Source: Bacteroidia bacterium
Lineage (GTDB): Bacteria; Bacteroidota; Bacteroidia; Cytophagales; Cyclobacteriaceae
Length of the DNA: 64,000 bases
Reading direction: 5' to 3'
Assembly (NCBI GenBank): GCA_030432655.1
Contig: JAUILA010000002.1
Span: 1 to 64,000, forward strand
Position 1 is the first letter of the stretch. Each line of letters starts with the position of its first letter. The notes under the pieces were generated by a model, which saw only the letters and a program-made list of their open reading frames with translations, did not search any database and was not told where the DNA came from. Below are positions 8,866-20,569 of the stretch, piece by piece. A program made the translations under genes and the position numbers.

Positions 8866-9060
8866 GGGGGGTTAGGGGGGTGTATGTGCAGGAGTTTGGA
8901 GTGTTGAACGGGGGTCTGGGATCGGTAGATACCGGTGAGATTAAATAGAAGGTTTTCATAGCTACGAAAATACACCCCCCTACGCCCCCCTCAAAGGGGG
9001 GAATTTATGTCTTCGTAGTTGCGGGATCTTGGGTTACACGCCCTTTGGTCGTGTCCATGA
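8866..9060. repeat. Dispersed G/C-rich intergenic repeat, right of the IS
   Basis: Contains GGGGGGTGTATG, the GTTTGGAGTGT word at 8894-8904 and C-run/G-run inverted segments near 8976-9001. The words match copies at 7484-7598 and 12680-12764. Phrases such as CTTCGTAG and GCGGGATC echo the second repeat type at 12940-12975. No coding signal. Confidence 0.55.
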
Positions 9061-9077
9061 GATGACGCTGACAATAA

Positions 9078-9109
9078 AAAAACCCTCTCCGGAAAAGGAG
9101 AGGGTTTTT
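9078..9109. terminator. Intrinsic terminator of nqrF
   Basis: A perfect 13-bp stem (9078-9090 with 9097-9109) with a six-base loop, ending in a run of T in either direction because the stem starts with A5 and ends with T5. It lies 18 bases past the nqrF stop. Confidence 0.9.
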
Positions 9110-9127
9110 AAAAGCAGTACGTTATAA

Positions 9128-10432
9128 TTATCCTCCGAAGTCGTCGAATCGGATATTCTCCGGCGGAATGCCCATGTCATCGAGCATTTTCAACACCGCC
9201 GCGTTCATCAGCGGAGGCCCGCAAAGATAATATTCAACTTCGTCCGGTTCCGGATGATTCTTCAGGTAATTATCGAAAAGTGCCTGGTGGATAAATCCCA
9301 GGTATCCATCCCCGTCAGCGTCATCGAGTGACTTATTCACTTTCCATTTATCCTCCTCGAGCGGTTCAGATAAGGCAATGTGAAATTTAAAATTCGGAAA
9401 TTCTTCTTCGATCTTACGGAAGTGGTTCACATAGAACAATTCTTTTTTTGAACGGCCTCCATACCAGTAGGAAACCTTCCGATCCGTTTTCAGTGTATGG
9501 AACAGGTGGAAGATCTGAGCACGCAGGGGAGCCATTCCGGCACCGCCTCCAATGTAGATCATTTCACGGTCAGTATAATTAATGGCAAATTCACCATAAG
9601 GTCCGGAGATGGTAACCTTATCACCTGGTTTCCGGGAGAATACATACGATGAGCAAATACCCGGATTCACATCCATCCACTTACCGGCATCGCGGTCCCA
9701 CGGCGGAGTGGCAATACGAATATTCAGCATCACAATATTTCCTTCGGCCGGGTGGTTGGCCATTGAATAAGCGCGGAAAATTTCCTCGTCATTCTTCATG
9801 ACAAGATCCCACAGGCCAAATTTGTCCCAGTCAGACTGGAATACATCTTTCGGGTGGCCGAGCTCAGGCTTTGGTTCAATATCCATGTCCTTGAACTGGA
9901 CCTCAATCGGAGGCACGTCAATCTGGATGTATCCTCCGGCCTCAAATTCAAGACTTTCGCCCTCGGGAAGCTTCATAACGAATTCCTTGATAAAGGTGGA
10001 AACGTTATAATTGGAAACAACTTCACAATCCCACTTCTTAATACCGAAGATCTCTTCCGGTATCCGGATGTGCATATCCTGCTTTACCTTCACCTGGCAG
10101 CTGAGACGAACATTTTCCTTCTGTTCGGATCGGCTCAGGTGACCTACCTCGGTTGGCAGCACTTCGCCTCCTCCTTCTTCCACGACGCACTTACACATGG
10201 CGCAGGTTCCGCCGCCACCACATGCGGAAGGCAGAAAGATTTTTTCGGACGACAGGGTTGACAACAAAGTCGACCCGGCTGAAGTTACAATCGGATTGCT
10301 TTCATCGCCGTTGACAAAAATCTTTACCGGTCCTGACTGAACAAGTTTGGATTGCGCAAAGAGCAATATGAACACCAGTAGCAGTATAATGATCGTAAAC
10401 GCTACGATAGCCGTTAAAATGACTGTACTCAT
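9128..10432 (-). CDS. nqrF: Na+-translocating NADH:quinone reductase subunit F
   Basis: A 434-residue protein of the usual NqrF length. It has an N-terminal membrane anchor (4-26), a plant-type 2Fe-2S domain with Cys71, Cys77, Cys80 and Cys112, an FAD domain with R220-AYS, and an NADH domain with GGGAGMAP (295-302) and CGPP from Cys404. NqrF takes electrons from NADH, passes them through FAD and the iron-sulfur centre and feeds the sodium-pumping NQR complex. The other five nqr genes are not beside it: upstream is a divergent aminotransferase gene and downstream is a terminator. All cofactor residues are present, so it should be functional. Confidence 0.95.
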   Translation of the reverse strand: MSTVILTAIVAFTIIILLLVFILLFAQSKLVQSGPVKIFVNGDESNPIVTSAGSTLLSTLSSEKIFLPSACGGGGTCAMCKCVVEEGGGEVLPTEVGHLSRSEQKENVRLSCQVKVKQDMHIRIPEEIFGIKKWDCEVVSNYNVSTFIKEFVMKLPEGESLEFEAGGYIQIDVPPIEVQFKDMDIEPKPELGHPKDVFQSDWDKFGLWDLVMKNDEEIFRAYSMANHPAEGNIVMLNIRIATPPWDRDAGKWMDVNPGICSSYVFSRKPGDKVTISGPYGEFAINYTDREMIYIGGGAGMAPLRAQIFHLFHTLKTDRKVSYWYGGRSKKELFYVNHFRKIEEEFPNFKFHIALSEPLEEDKWKVNKSLDDADGDGYLGFIHQALFDNYLKNHPEPDEVEYYLCGPPLMNAAVLKMLDDMGIPPENIRFDDFGG

Positions 10433-10475
10433 TTATTGTTTTGTTATCTTAAAAATACCTCTTGCAAAAGGACTA

Positions 10476-10483
10476 CAAATATA
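10476..10483 (-). promoter_or_regulatory. -7 box for nqrF
   Basis: On the minus strand TATATTTG is a perfect match to the Bacteroidota -7 consensus TAnnTTTG and lies 44 bases before the nqrF start. No clear TTTG is seen at the right distance upstream. Confidence 0.45.
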
Positions 10484-10653
10484 TTTATCAATTGTTTAAT
10501 TCTATAAGGATATAACAGAAAAATGGATTTAATCCTTCCATATGCCACTTTTATAATTCTTTCCTCCCTCGTAATCTCAACTTTACGTGACAGGGTACCG
10601 GAATATGCTCCATTGACGCTGTTGACCTAAAAAAATTCTGCTAATTTTAATTC

Positions 10654-11826
10654 ATGATTATTCAGGAGGCGCAGAGGCTACATGCTGTAACCGAATACTA
10701 TTTTTCACGCAAGCTGAAGGAGATTCAGGCACTGCGGCAACAAGGTGAAGATATTATTAACCTGGGAATTGGCAGTCCCGATCTGACGCCGGATCCCGAG
10801 GTCGTAAGTGCCCTGGAGCGGCATGCGCGGAACGGAGGAAGCCATGGCTATCAGTCATATACCGGGATTCCTGAACTTCGGGAGGCCATCAGCGGATACC
10901 TGAAGGATAAATTCGAGGTGGAAACGGATCCTAATTCAGAGATTCTGCCCCTGATGGGCTCCAAGGAAGGGATCATGCATATTTCGCTGGCGTTTCTTAA
11001 TCCGGGCGATAAGGTCCTGGTACCAAACCCTGGCTATCCGACCTATGCTTCCGTTTCCAAAATCGCAGAGGCAGATATTATCACCTATGACCTCGATGAA
11101 ACCCGTAACTGGGAAGTGAATATTGATCAGCTGACAAGGCTCCCGCTGGATGAGATAAAACTGATGTGGATAAATTATCCGAATATGCCAACCGGTGCAC
11201 CAGGAAGTATTTCCCTCTTTCAGAAACTGGTGCAGCTGGCGAAAAAACATAGATTCCTGCTCGTAAATGATAATCCCTACGCTATGCTTTACCCCGGAAA
11301 GCCCATTAGCCTGTTCCAGGTGCCAGAGGCACGCGAGATAGGACTTGAACTTAATTCAATGAGTAAGTCTCACAATATGGCCGGCTGGCGGATTGGCTGG
11401 GTGTCAGGCGAACAGGAATACATACAGATGATTCTCCGGGTAAAGAGCAACATGGATTCCGGTATGTTTCTTCCGGTTCAGCGTGCCGCTGCCCGTGCCT
11501 TGAGGTTGCCCGAAGCCTGGTATGTCCGTAACCTTGAAGTCTATCAGCACCGGAGGAAGGCCGCCAACCGCATATTTGATATACTGGATTGCAGCTACGC
11601 GGAAGGCCAGGGCGGCATGTTTACCTGGGCACGGATCCCGGACAGCGTGAAGGATCCTGAGAAGTGGATTGACGAAATTTTGTATAAGGCACGTGTTTTT
11701 ATCACGCCCGGACTTATATTCGGGTCCCGCGGAAACCGGTATGCCCGGATCTCCCTGTGTTCCTCTGACAAGTTGCTGGAAGAAGCCGCTGAACGGATTG
11801 CCAGGGTGCGGGATAAATTGGAATAA
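10654..11826 (+). CDS. PLP-dependent aminotransferase, class I/II (probably aromatic)
   Basis: A 390-residue fold-type I aminotransferase. It has the N-terminal GIGSPDLTPDP segment, substrate and PLP-site motifs NYPNMPTGAP (around 174) and NDNPYAMLY, the Schiff-base lysine Lys238 in SMSKSHNMAGWRIGW, and a C-terminal arginine region (GNRYARISLC). The family covers LL-diaminopimelate, aspartate and aromatic aminotransferases. Because tyrA starts 2 bases after its stop, the most likely role is the last transamination in phenylalanine/tyrosine synthesis, as in aro/tyr/phe clusters of other Bacteroidota. Substrate is inferred from context only. Confidence 0.85.
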   Translation: MIIQEAQRLHAVTEYYFSRKLKEIQALRQQGEDIINLGIGSPDLTPDPEVVSALERHARNGGSHGYQSYTGIPELREAISGYLKDKFEVETDPNSEILPLMGSKEGIMHISLAFLNPGDKVLVPNPGYPTYASVSKIAEADIITYDLDETRNWEVNIDQLTRLPLDEIKLMWINYPNMPTGAPGSISLFQKLVQLAKKHRFLLVNDNPYAMLYPGKPISLFQVPEAREIGLELNSMSKSHNMAGWRIGWVSGEQEYIQMILRVKSNMDSGMFLPVQRAAARALRLPEAWYVRNLEVYQHRRKAANRIFDILDCSYAEGQGGMFTWARIPDSVKDPEKWIDEILYKARVFITPGLIFGSRGNRYARISLCSSDKLLEEAAERIARVRDKLE

Positions 11827-11828
11827 TT

Positions 11829-12677
11829 ATGAAAGCAGCAATAGTCGGATGCGGACTGATTGGCGGGTCCATGGCCATTGATCTCCGGAAAGCCGGATGG
11901 CTGACCCACTGTATCGGGGTGGATAAGAATGCAAAACACCTCAGCAGTGCACTTGCCTATAAATGGATTGATGAAACTTCTGACCTGGAGAATGCAGTAC
12001 GTCAGTCAGACGTCATTCTCCTGGCAGTTCCGGTGAAGGCCATCAAAACGATGCTGCCAGGAATCCTGGGTTTAGTTAACGATGAACAGGTGGTCATTGA
12101 CCTGGGCTCTACCAAACATCATATATGTACCGCGGTAAAGGATCATCCGCGCCGCAAGCAGTTTGTGGCGGCACACCCTATTGCAGGAACGGAAAACACC
12201 GGCCCTTCTGCCGCATTTTCGGGTCTGTATACCGGAAAAATAAATATTATTTGTGACCGGCGGGATACGGGGCTGCATGCCATTGATATAGCAGCTTCCA
12301 TGTTCCGGGCACTTCAGATGAAGACAATTTTTATGGAGTCGGAAGCGCATGACCGGCACATTGCCTATGTTTCACACCTGTCCCATATTTCCTCGTTTAT
12401 GCTCGGACAAACCGTCCTTGATATTGAACAGGACGAACGAAGTATATTCAACATGGCAGGCAGCGGATTTCAGTCCACCGTACGCCTGGCCATGAGTTCG
12501 CCGGAAATGTGGACCCCCATCTTTGAGGCCAACCAGCAACATGTATCACGTGCACTCGGAGAATATATCAGTCACCTGCAGCATTTCAAAAAATGCCTCG
12601 ACGAAGGAGATACACAGGGTATGCAGGAAATGATGATCAAAGCCAACGAGATCCGCCGCGTTCTGAAAGGCAACTAA
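11829..12677 (+). CDS. tyrA: Prephenate dehydrogenase
   Basis: A 282-residue protein with an N-terminal NAD-binding motif (VGCGLIGGS, residues 6-14), the DLGSTK segment (91-96), and the catalytic HPIAGTE motif with His116. The C-terminal helical dimer domain carries HDRHIAYVSHLSH. It oxidises and decarboxylates prephenate to 4-hydroxyphenylpyruvate, the precursor of tyrosine. It has no chorismate mutase or ACT domain, so it is the short monofunctional form. The aminotransferase just upstream is its probable pathway partner. Confidence 0.92.
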   Translation: MKAAIVGCGLIGGSMAIDLRKAGWLTHCIGVDKNAKHLSSALAYKWIDETSDLENAVRQSDVILLAVPVKAIKTMLPGILGLVNDEQVVIDLGSTKHHICTAVKDHPRRKQFVAAHPIAGTENTGPSAAFSGLYTGKINIICDRRDTGLHAIDIAASMFRALQMKTIFMESEAHDRHIAYVSHLSHISSFMLGQTVLDIEQDERSIFNMAGSGFQSTVRLAMSSPEMWTPIFEANQQHVSRALGEYISHLQHFKKCLDEGDTQGMQEMMIKANEIRRVLKGN

Positions 12678-12679
12678 TT

Positions 12680-12770
12680 TCCCCCCTTGAGGGCCTGTCA
12701 ACCGAAGCCTGAGGCGTAGGTTGGGGGCGTAGGGGGGTGTATGAACGGTTTAAGTTTGGAGTGTGAGTCA
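12680..12770. repeat. Dispersed G/C-rich intergenic repeat, third copy
   Basis: Carries TTGAGGGCCTGTCA, a G-run with GGGGTGTATGAACGG, and GTTTGGAGTGT at 12754-12764, in the same order as around the IS at 7.5 and 8.9 kb. This copy is not interrupted by an IS, so it shows what the target may have looked like. Confidence 0.6.
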
Positions 12771-12774
12771 TATT

Positions 12775-12985
12775 CATGATGGTCTCACGATGGTCTGAGC
12801 GTCCACGCTCAGACCGACACTATTTTGTCATCCTTCTTGTCGGCAGGGGGTCAACCCATACCTGAGTTTGTCATCCCGGGGGCTCCCTGAGTTTGTCATC
12901 CCGGGGGTCCGCTCCCTGAGTTTGTCATCCCGGGGGTCCGCCGGACAACCCGGGATCCCGTAGCTACGAAGACGTACAATCAAAA
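12775..12985. repeat. Hairpin plus tandem repeat cassette (copy 1)
   Basis: Starts with a hairpin at 12792-12815 (11-bp perfect stem, 2-base loop: GGTCTGAGCGT / ACGCTCAGACC). Three tandem units of the type CTGAGTTTGTCATCCCGGGG follow near 12862, 12886 and 12915, then an inverted segment around CCGGACAACCCGGGATCCCG and GTAGCTACGAAGAC. A shorter copy with the same order is at 17690-17822. Nothing codes here; the remaining bases to 13116 are the leader of the ABC operon. Confidence 0.65.
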
Positions 12986-13116
12986 CCTAAGACAGCCACC
13001 CTAACGGTTCATTACTCAGATCACCGGTAATTTCCCGTGAATCAGGTTTCAGAATAAAAAGGGATTTTTTATATCTTGTACATTGACCAAATCACTACAA
13101 CTCTAATCCGTCACTT

Positions 13117-14004
13117 ATGAATCTAATCATCGAAGACCTGAACAAGACCTACAGCAACGGGGTGCAGGCGCTAAAAAATGTATCGCTCACAATCCCCCAG
13201 GGAATGTTCGGACTCCTCGGACCTAACGGAGCAGGTAAATCTACCTTAATGCGAACAATTGCTACTTTACAGGAGGCTGACTCCGGGTCTGTAACGATGG
13301 ATGGTATTGATGTTCTTCGTCAGAAAGAAGAAATGCGAACGGTGCTCGGATACCTACCGCAGGAATTTGGCGTTTACCCGAAAGTTTCGGCCGAAACGAT
13401 GCTGGACCATATTGCATCATTAAAGGGAATCAATAATAAAGGTGAACGGCAGGAAGTGGTATCGGCCCTTTTGCAAAAAGTAAACCTCCACGGTGTACGG
13501 AAGAAGAATCTCGGAACCTATTCCGGTGGTATGAAGCAGCGATTCGGAATCGCACAGGCCCTGATCGGTTCACCCAAAATCATTATTGTAGACGAACCCA
13601 CGGCCGGACTTGATCCGACCGAACGTAACAGGTTTCATAACCTGCTTAGCGAGATCGGTGAAAACACGATCGTAATCCTGTCCACCCATATCGTGGAGGA
13701 TGTCACCCATCTATGCAGTGATATGGCAATTATTTGCCAGGGAGAGGTAATTTCATCCGGGCATCCCGCCGAACTGGTGGCTGAACTGGATGGAAAGATC
13801 TGGACACGAACCATCGAGAAAAATGAATTGCCGGAATACCAGGCACAGTACAAAGTCATCAATACGCAGCTCAAGTCAGGCAAGACACAAATTCATGTGT
13901 TATCGGAATTCGAGCCCGACCCTTCTTTCGAACGGGCAGAATCTGACCTTGAAGACGTGTATTTTGCACGTATCGCTGAACGTATGGAAGTTGTACCTGA
14001 ATAA
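13117..14004 (+). CDS. ABC transporter ATP-binding protein
   Basis: A 295-residue ATPase of the ABC-2 (drug/lipid export) type. Walker A is GPNGAGKST (35-43), followed by the signature YSGGMKQR and the Walker B segment IIIVDEPTAGLDP. The last 80 residues form an extra domain usual in this group. It is followed 8 bases later by a very large permease-peptidase fusion, so the two products probably form one complex in the inner membrane. The cargo is not evident. Confidence 0.9.
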   Translation: MNLIIEDLNKTYSNGVQALKNVSLTIPQGMFGLLGPNGAGKSTLMRTIATLQEADSGSVTMDGIDVLRQKEEMRTVLGYLPQEFGVYPKVSAETMLDHIASLKGINNKGERQEVVSALLQKVNLHGVRKKNLGTYSGGMKQRFGIAQALIGSPKIIIVDEPTAGLDPTERNRFHNLLSEIGENTIVILSTHIVEDVTHLCSDMAIICQGEVISSGHPAELVAELDGKIWTRTIEKNELPEYQAQYKVINTQLKSGKTQIHVLSEFEPDPSFERAESDLEDVYFARIAERMEVVPE

Positions 14005-14012
14005 ATCCGATC

Positions 14013-17000
14013 ATGACTTTAAAAATATTCCTGTTTGAACTGAAATACAGATTCAAGCGTCCGGCTACCTGGGCGTATTTTGGCGTGTTGTTCCTGTTTG
14101 GTTTTTTCACTGCCGTCTACGGATCGACTCCCGCCTCGGAAAAGGTATTGGTAAACTCACCTGCGTCCATTGCCCAGATGCTGATTATCATCAGCATATT
14201 CGGTATGTTGCTTTCTTCGGCTGTGTTGGGGATGCCCGTTTACCGGGACATTGAGCATAACACTGCCCAGTACATGTATTCCTATCCGATCAATGAAAAG
14301 CAGTATCTGCTGGGAAGGTACCTGGGTTCTTTGGTAGTGCTTCTTCTGATCAGCCTTGGTATGCAGCTTGGTTTGATGCTGGGATTCACCCTCGGGCCAG
14401 TTTTTGGCCAGGAAGAACCTGAACGGTTCGGTGCCTTTCATCTCTGGCATTATATCCAGCCAACCCTGTTATTCTCCTGGCCCAATTTCATTTTCGCCGG
14501 CACCATTTTCTTCGCCCTCGTGGCCCTTACCAGGAAAGTGGTGGCCACCTATACAGGCAGCATTGTCCTGTTTATCGGATACCTGGTGGCCCTGACCTTC
14601 GTTGCGGATATGGAAAACAGGGATACAGTGAGCCTGTTCGATCCGTTTGCCCTGCAGACATTCTCCACTGAAACCCAGTACTGGACGCCGGTCGAACAAA
14701 ATACGCAGCTTTTTCCTTTGAGTGGCACCGTCCTTGCCAACCGCCTGATCTACCTGGGCCTGGCGCTAGCGCTTTTCCTGTTCACTTTATTCAAGTTCCG
14801 CTTTACCGATGTCCTGGGAACAGGTAAATCCAAAAAGAAAAAGCAGGGAATTGAAAGTGAGGAATCCAAACCAGTGTCGGTTACAATTCCGCGGGTCAGC
14901 CCATCATTCTCCTTCAGCACACATTTGACGCAGCTCTGGAGAATGGCAAGAATTGAATTCACCAACATTATCAAGGACCCCTATTTCATCGCCATGCTCG
15001 TGGGCGGCGTCGCCTTCCTGTTCCTGGACGCCTGGTTTACCACCACCGGGAGCAGCCGGCCGGCACAACCCACCACTTACCTGATGCTGGAAGTGAAGGA
15101 CTGGGATTACGGGATATTCGTGTTTATTATCCTGATATTTTACACGGGCGAGGCGGTCCACCGCGACAAAACACTCAAGTTTGCCAATATTTCCGACGCA
15201 TTGCCCATACCGAACTGGCTGAGTTACGGTTCCAAATTTCTGGCGCTGTCCATGATTGCATTCGTGCTGGCGTCCACAGTTATTATCAGTGGTGTGCTCA
15301 ACCAGATCCTGGCCGGCTTTACCGATTTTAAGTTTGGGATGTATTTCAAGGATGTCTACCTGCTGGAGTTTCCTGAATATGTTCAGCTGGTTATCCTTGC
15401 CTTCTTTGTACATATCCTGGTGAACAACAAATTTATGGGGCACGTGGCCACCATCGGGATCTGGATCGTGCTCTTTGGGATTCGTGAGTTTGCTGAATAT
15501 GATTTTAACATGTTCTTCTATTCGTACCGTCCATCGTACATCCTGTCGGATATGAATGGGTTCGGGCATTTCTGGACCGCTCAAAACTGGTTTAATACTT
15601 ACTGGCTTGCGCTCGGGGTAATTCTCCTGATCCTGGGCAACTTCTTCTGGAACCGGAGTTCGGAAAGTTCTATCAGGTCAAGGTACAAACTTGCCGCCCA
15701 GCGGATCAAGGCGTTGCCGGTGGTGGGAATAGTGCTGGCTTTTGTGGCATTCGTGGTTTCAGGATATGTGATCTACGATAATACCGCGGTGAAAAACCGC
15801 TATGAGACCAGGGATGAGGGATTTGACCGCCAGGCAGAATATGAACGCAAATACCGTAAGTTTATCAATATGGCAACGCCAAAGATAGCGGCGGTGGAAA
15901 CCTGGGTGGACGTTTTTCCTGAAGAACGCAGGGCGGAAGCAAAGGGTGAGTTCCTGATATTCAATAATACAGATAAGCCCATCGATTCGCTGATGCTGAC
16001 CATGGGTACCCAGATCAGTGAGCTTAAGAAAATTACTGTTTCGGGTGTCGAACCGGAAAAGCTGTCCTACGATGAAGACTATTTCATTTACTTCTTCAGG
16101 CTGCAGGATCCCCTCATGCCGGGTGATACGGTCACCTCTTCCATGGAAGTCAGCGTTGGATTCAAAGGATTTCCTAACAGCGGTACACAACGGGAAGTGG
16201 TTTATAATGGGACCTTTTTCAATGCCTCAGTATTTCCTGAGTTTGGGTATTCCTCCAATGGAGAGATTTCCAGTGACCAGGAACGGAAAAAGCGTGATCT
16301 GCCGGAGCGTGATTATACATTACCTGAACAAACTGATGAAAAGGGCAGAAGTACGTTCCTGTTTACCGATGACGGGTACTATGCTGATTTCAAGGGAACG
16401 GTAAGTACGACAGAAGATCAGATTGCCATTATGCCAGGTTATCTTCAGGAGGAATGGGTGGAGAATGGAAGAAGGTACTTCCGGTACGAAATGAATGCTC
16501 CGATCCAGGTTTTCTTTAATGTGGTTTCGGCGGAATATGAAGTGGCTCGCGATACGTATACGGGACCTGACGGGCGTACTATCAATCTGGAGATCTACCA
16601 TTATCCGAGCCATACCTACAATATTGACCGCTTTATGAAAAGCATCAAGCATTCAATCACCTACTTTACGGAGAATTATGGTCCGTATCAGTACGACCAG
16701 ATGAGAATACTTGAATTCCCGAGATATGCCGGATTTGCCCAGTCATTCCCGAATACCGTTCCGTATTCGGAAAGCTTCGGATGGACGGCCAATTATACTG
16801 ATCCGGATAAATTTGACCGGGCGTTCTGGGTGACATCCCATGAAGTGGCACACCAGTGGTGGGGGCACCAGATTGCTCCAAGCGCCACCCGCGGATCAAA
16901 CCAGATATCAGAGTCGATGGCCGAATATTCTGCGCTGATGGTTGCGAGGGATTACTACGGAGAAGATGCTATGCAGAAATTTCTGAAAGAGGAACTGGAC

Positions 17001-17636
17001 CAGTACCTGCGTTCCAGGGCCAATGAAAGTAAATTTGAAAAGACCCTGCTTGATAATGATACGCAGTCCTATGTCTGGTATCAGAAAGGCGGACTTGTCC
17101 TCTATGCCCTGGCAGATTATATCACTGATGACAGCCTGAACGTGGGATTCAGCAACATGGTAAAGGAATTCGGAATGAAGTCGAAACCTCCCTATGCTAC
17201 CTCGCTGGACTGGTATGGATATATCAAGTCAGTAACCCCGGACAGCATGCAGTATTATCTTGAAGACAGTTTTGAGAATATTGTGCTGTATGAGAATAAA
17301 ACAGACAACGCGATAGTTCGGGGGAGCGAGGGTAATTATGAAGTGGAACTGACCATTGATTCGAAGAAAATTTACTATGACGGGCTCGGGAAGATTCTGA
17401 AAGAAGGAGATGAGGCCAACTTGCTTGAGATAGGGATCTTTGGCGATGATGTGACCAATGACATGGGAATGACGGTTAAAAATCCTTTGCTTCTGAAAAA
17501 GATCTGGATCGAGCCCGGGGTACAGACACTGACCTTTAAAGTTGATGAAAAACCCGTAAAGGCTGGCATTGATCCCTATAACAAAATGATCGACCGTATA
17601 CCCGATGATAATGTGAAGAACGTGGAGGAGGAATAG
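14013..17636 (+). CDS. ABC-2 permease fused to an M1-family metallopeptidase
   Basis: A 1207-residue fusion. Residues 1-590 contain two blocks of about six membrane segments each (ABC-2 permease halves), separated by a charged linker (KSKKKKQG). After a last membrane segment near 570-590 comes a domain outside the cytoplasm. It holds an M1 peptidase core with the zinc motif HEVAH at 943-947 and the third ligand Glu967 in SESMAEYSA. The exopeptidase GAMEN motif is not recognisable; the position reads GFAQSFPNTVPYSE. The glutamate sits one residue farther from the HEXXH than in classical M1 enzymes. It is coupled to the upstream ATPase. Substrate unknown. Confidence 0.85.
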   Translation: MTLKIFLFELKYRFKRPATWAYFGVLFLFGFFTAVYGSTPASEKVLVNSPASIAQMLIIISIFGMLLSSAVLGMPVYRDIEHNTAQYMYSYPINEKQYLLGRYLGSLVVLLLISLGMQLGLMLGFTLGPVFGQEEPERFGAFHLWHYIQPTLLFSWPNFIFAGTIFFALVALTRKVVATYTGSIVLFIGYLVALTFVADMENRDTVSLFDPFALQTFSTETQYWTPVEQNTQLFPLSGTVLANRLIYLGLALALFLFTLFKFRFTDVLGTGKSKKKKQGIESEESKPVSVTIPRVSPSFSFSTHLTQLWRMARIEFTNIIKDPYFIAMLVGGVAFLFLDAWFTTTGSSRPAQPTTYLMLEVKDWDYGIFVFIILIFYTGEAVHRDKTLKFANISDALPIPNWLSYGSKFLALSMIAFVLASTVIISGVLNQILAGFTDFKFGMYFKDVYLLEFPEYVQLVILAFFVHILVNNKFMGHVATIGIWIVLFGIREFAEYDFNMFFYSYRPSYILSDMNGFGHFWTAQNWFNTYWLALGVILLILGNFFWNRSSESSIRSRYKLAAQRIKALPVVGIVLAFVAFVVSGYVIYDNTAVKNRYETRDEGFDRQAEYERKYRKFINMATPKIAAVETWVDVFPEERRAEAKGEFLIFNNTDKPIDSLMLTMGTQISELKKITVSGVEPEKLSYDEDYFIYFFRLQDPLMPGDTVTSSMEVSVGFKGFPNSGTQREVVYNGTFFNASVFPEFGYSSNGEISSDQERKKRDLPERDYTLPEQTDEKGRSTFLFTDDGYYADFKGTVSTTEDQIAIMPGYLQEEWVENGRRYFRYEMNAPIQVFFNVVSAEYEVARDTYTGPDGRTINLEIYHYPSHTYNIDRFMKSIKHSITYFTENYGPYQYDQMRILEFPRYAGFAQSFPNTVPYSESFGWTANYTDPDKFDRAFWVTSHEVAHQWWGHQIAPSATRGSNQISESMAEYSALMVARDYYGEDAMQKFLKEELDQYLRSRANESKFEKTLLDNDTQSYVWYQKGGLVLYALADYITDDSLNVGFSNMVKEFGMKSKPPYATSLDWYGYIKSVTPDSMQYYLEDSFENIVLYENKTDNAIVRGSEGNYEVELTIDSKKIYYDGLGKILKEGDEANLLEIGIFGDDVTNDMGMTVKNPLLLKKIWIEPGVQTLTFKVDEKPVKAGIDPYNKMIDRIPDDNVKNVEEE

Positions 17637-17639
17637 GTT

Positions 17640-17693
17640 TAAGAGAGAGGAGAAAGAGAAAGAGAAAGAGAAGGAGAAGGAGGATGAGGATGA
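17640..17693 (+). repeat. Purine-only tract
   Basis: More than 40 bases of G and A only, made of GAGAAA/GAGAAG units, just after the permease-peptidase stop codon. Such a tract could act as a slippage-prone or triplex-forming spacer. No function is assigned. Confidence 0.6.
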
Positions 17694-17825
17694 TGGTCTG
17701 AGCGTCCACGCTCAGACCATATCAATTGTCATCCCTGCTGCGGCAGCCCGGGTCCACCCATCCCTGAGTTTGTCATCCCGGGGGTCCGCAGGACAACCCG
17801 GGATCCCGTAGCTACGAAGACTACC
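17690..17825. repeat. Hairpin repeat cassette (copy 2)
   Basis: The hairpin at 17695-17718 is identical to that at 12792-12815. It is followed by one CCCTGAGTTTGTCATCCCGG unit, the GGACAACCCGGGATCCCG segment and GTAGCTACGAAGAC. The order is the same as in copy 1, with one tandem unit instead of three. The two copies bracket the ABC ATPase/peptidase operon. The remaining bases up to the metX stop hold nothing recognisable. Confidence 0.65.
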
Positions 17826-17911
17826 ACTGAAATCTTACCGGGATCTTCGATCCCAGACCCCCGACAGGACGGTGTCTCACTCTTTCAGTTTATCGGACGG
17901 GGGGACAGGTA

Positions 17912-20297
<2,386 letters not shown>

Positions 20298-20405
20298 TCA
20301 AATTGCCGGGCGGGATGGCTTGCATCAGCAACAACAAGCGTGCATCGGCCCCTTGGAGGCGTAAGTGCTGCCGGTTGGATTGAGTATAAAGCAGATCATA
20401 GTTTC

Positions 20406-20532
20406 AATTTATATTCTCCCGATCCGTCACCTGACGGACATTCGAGGGATCAGGATTTAGCACCGTTTCATCAGTGTGGTGAAGGGTTGCTAGCGTTTCA
20501 CAGAGCCTGTCTCTCAACGCTTCTCTATAAAT
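20406..20532 (-). promoter_or_regulatory. SAM (S-box) riboswitch upstream of metYX
   Basis: On the minus strand the region shows the class I SAM aptamer signature. The closing P1 stem pairs TTTATA near 20531 with TATAAA near 20408. AGAGA follows on the 5' side, then GAGAGACAGGCTCTGTGAAAC, then GCAACC, then the conserved GGTGCTAAATCCTG, then a short hairpin before the 3' side of P1. It lies about 170 bases before the metY start. Binding of S-adenosylmethionine would be expected to lower metYX expression. I see no clear terminator stem between it and the gene, so the output mode is open. Confidence 0.88.
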
Positions 20533-20569
20533 CGGATGTTTCTCGGAGAGAAAATTCGAATTGGATGTA

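Noticed and set aside
14904-15584. 226-codon frame antisense to the permease-peptidase gene
   Set aside because: Lies wholly inside a well-supported gene, and its His/Gln/Asp-rich composition is typical of an antisense reading.
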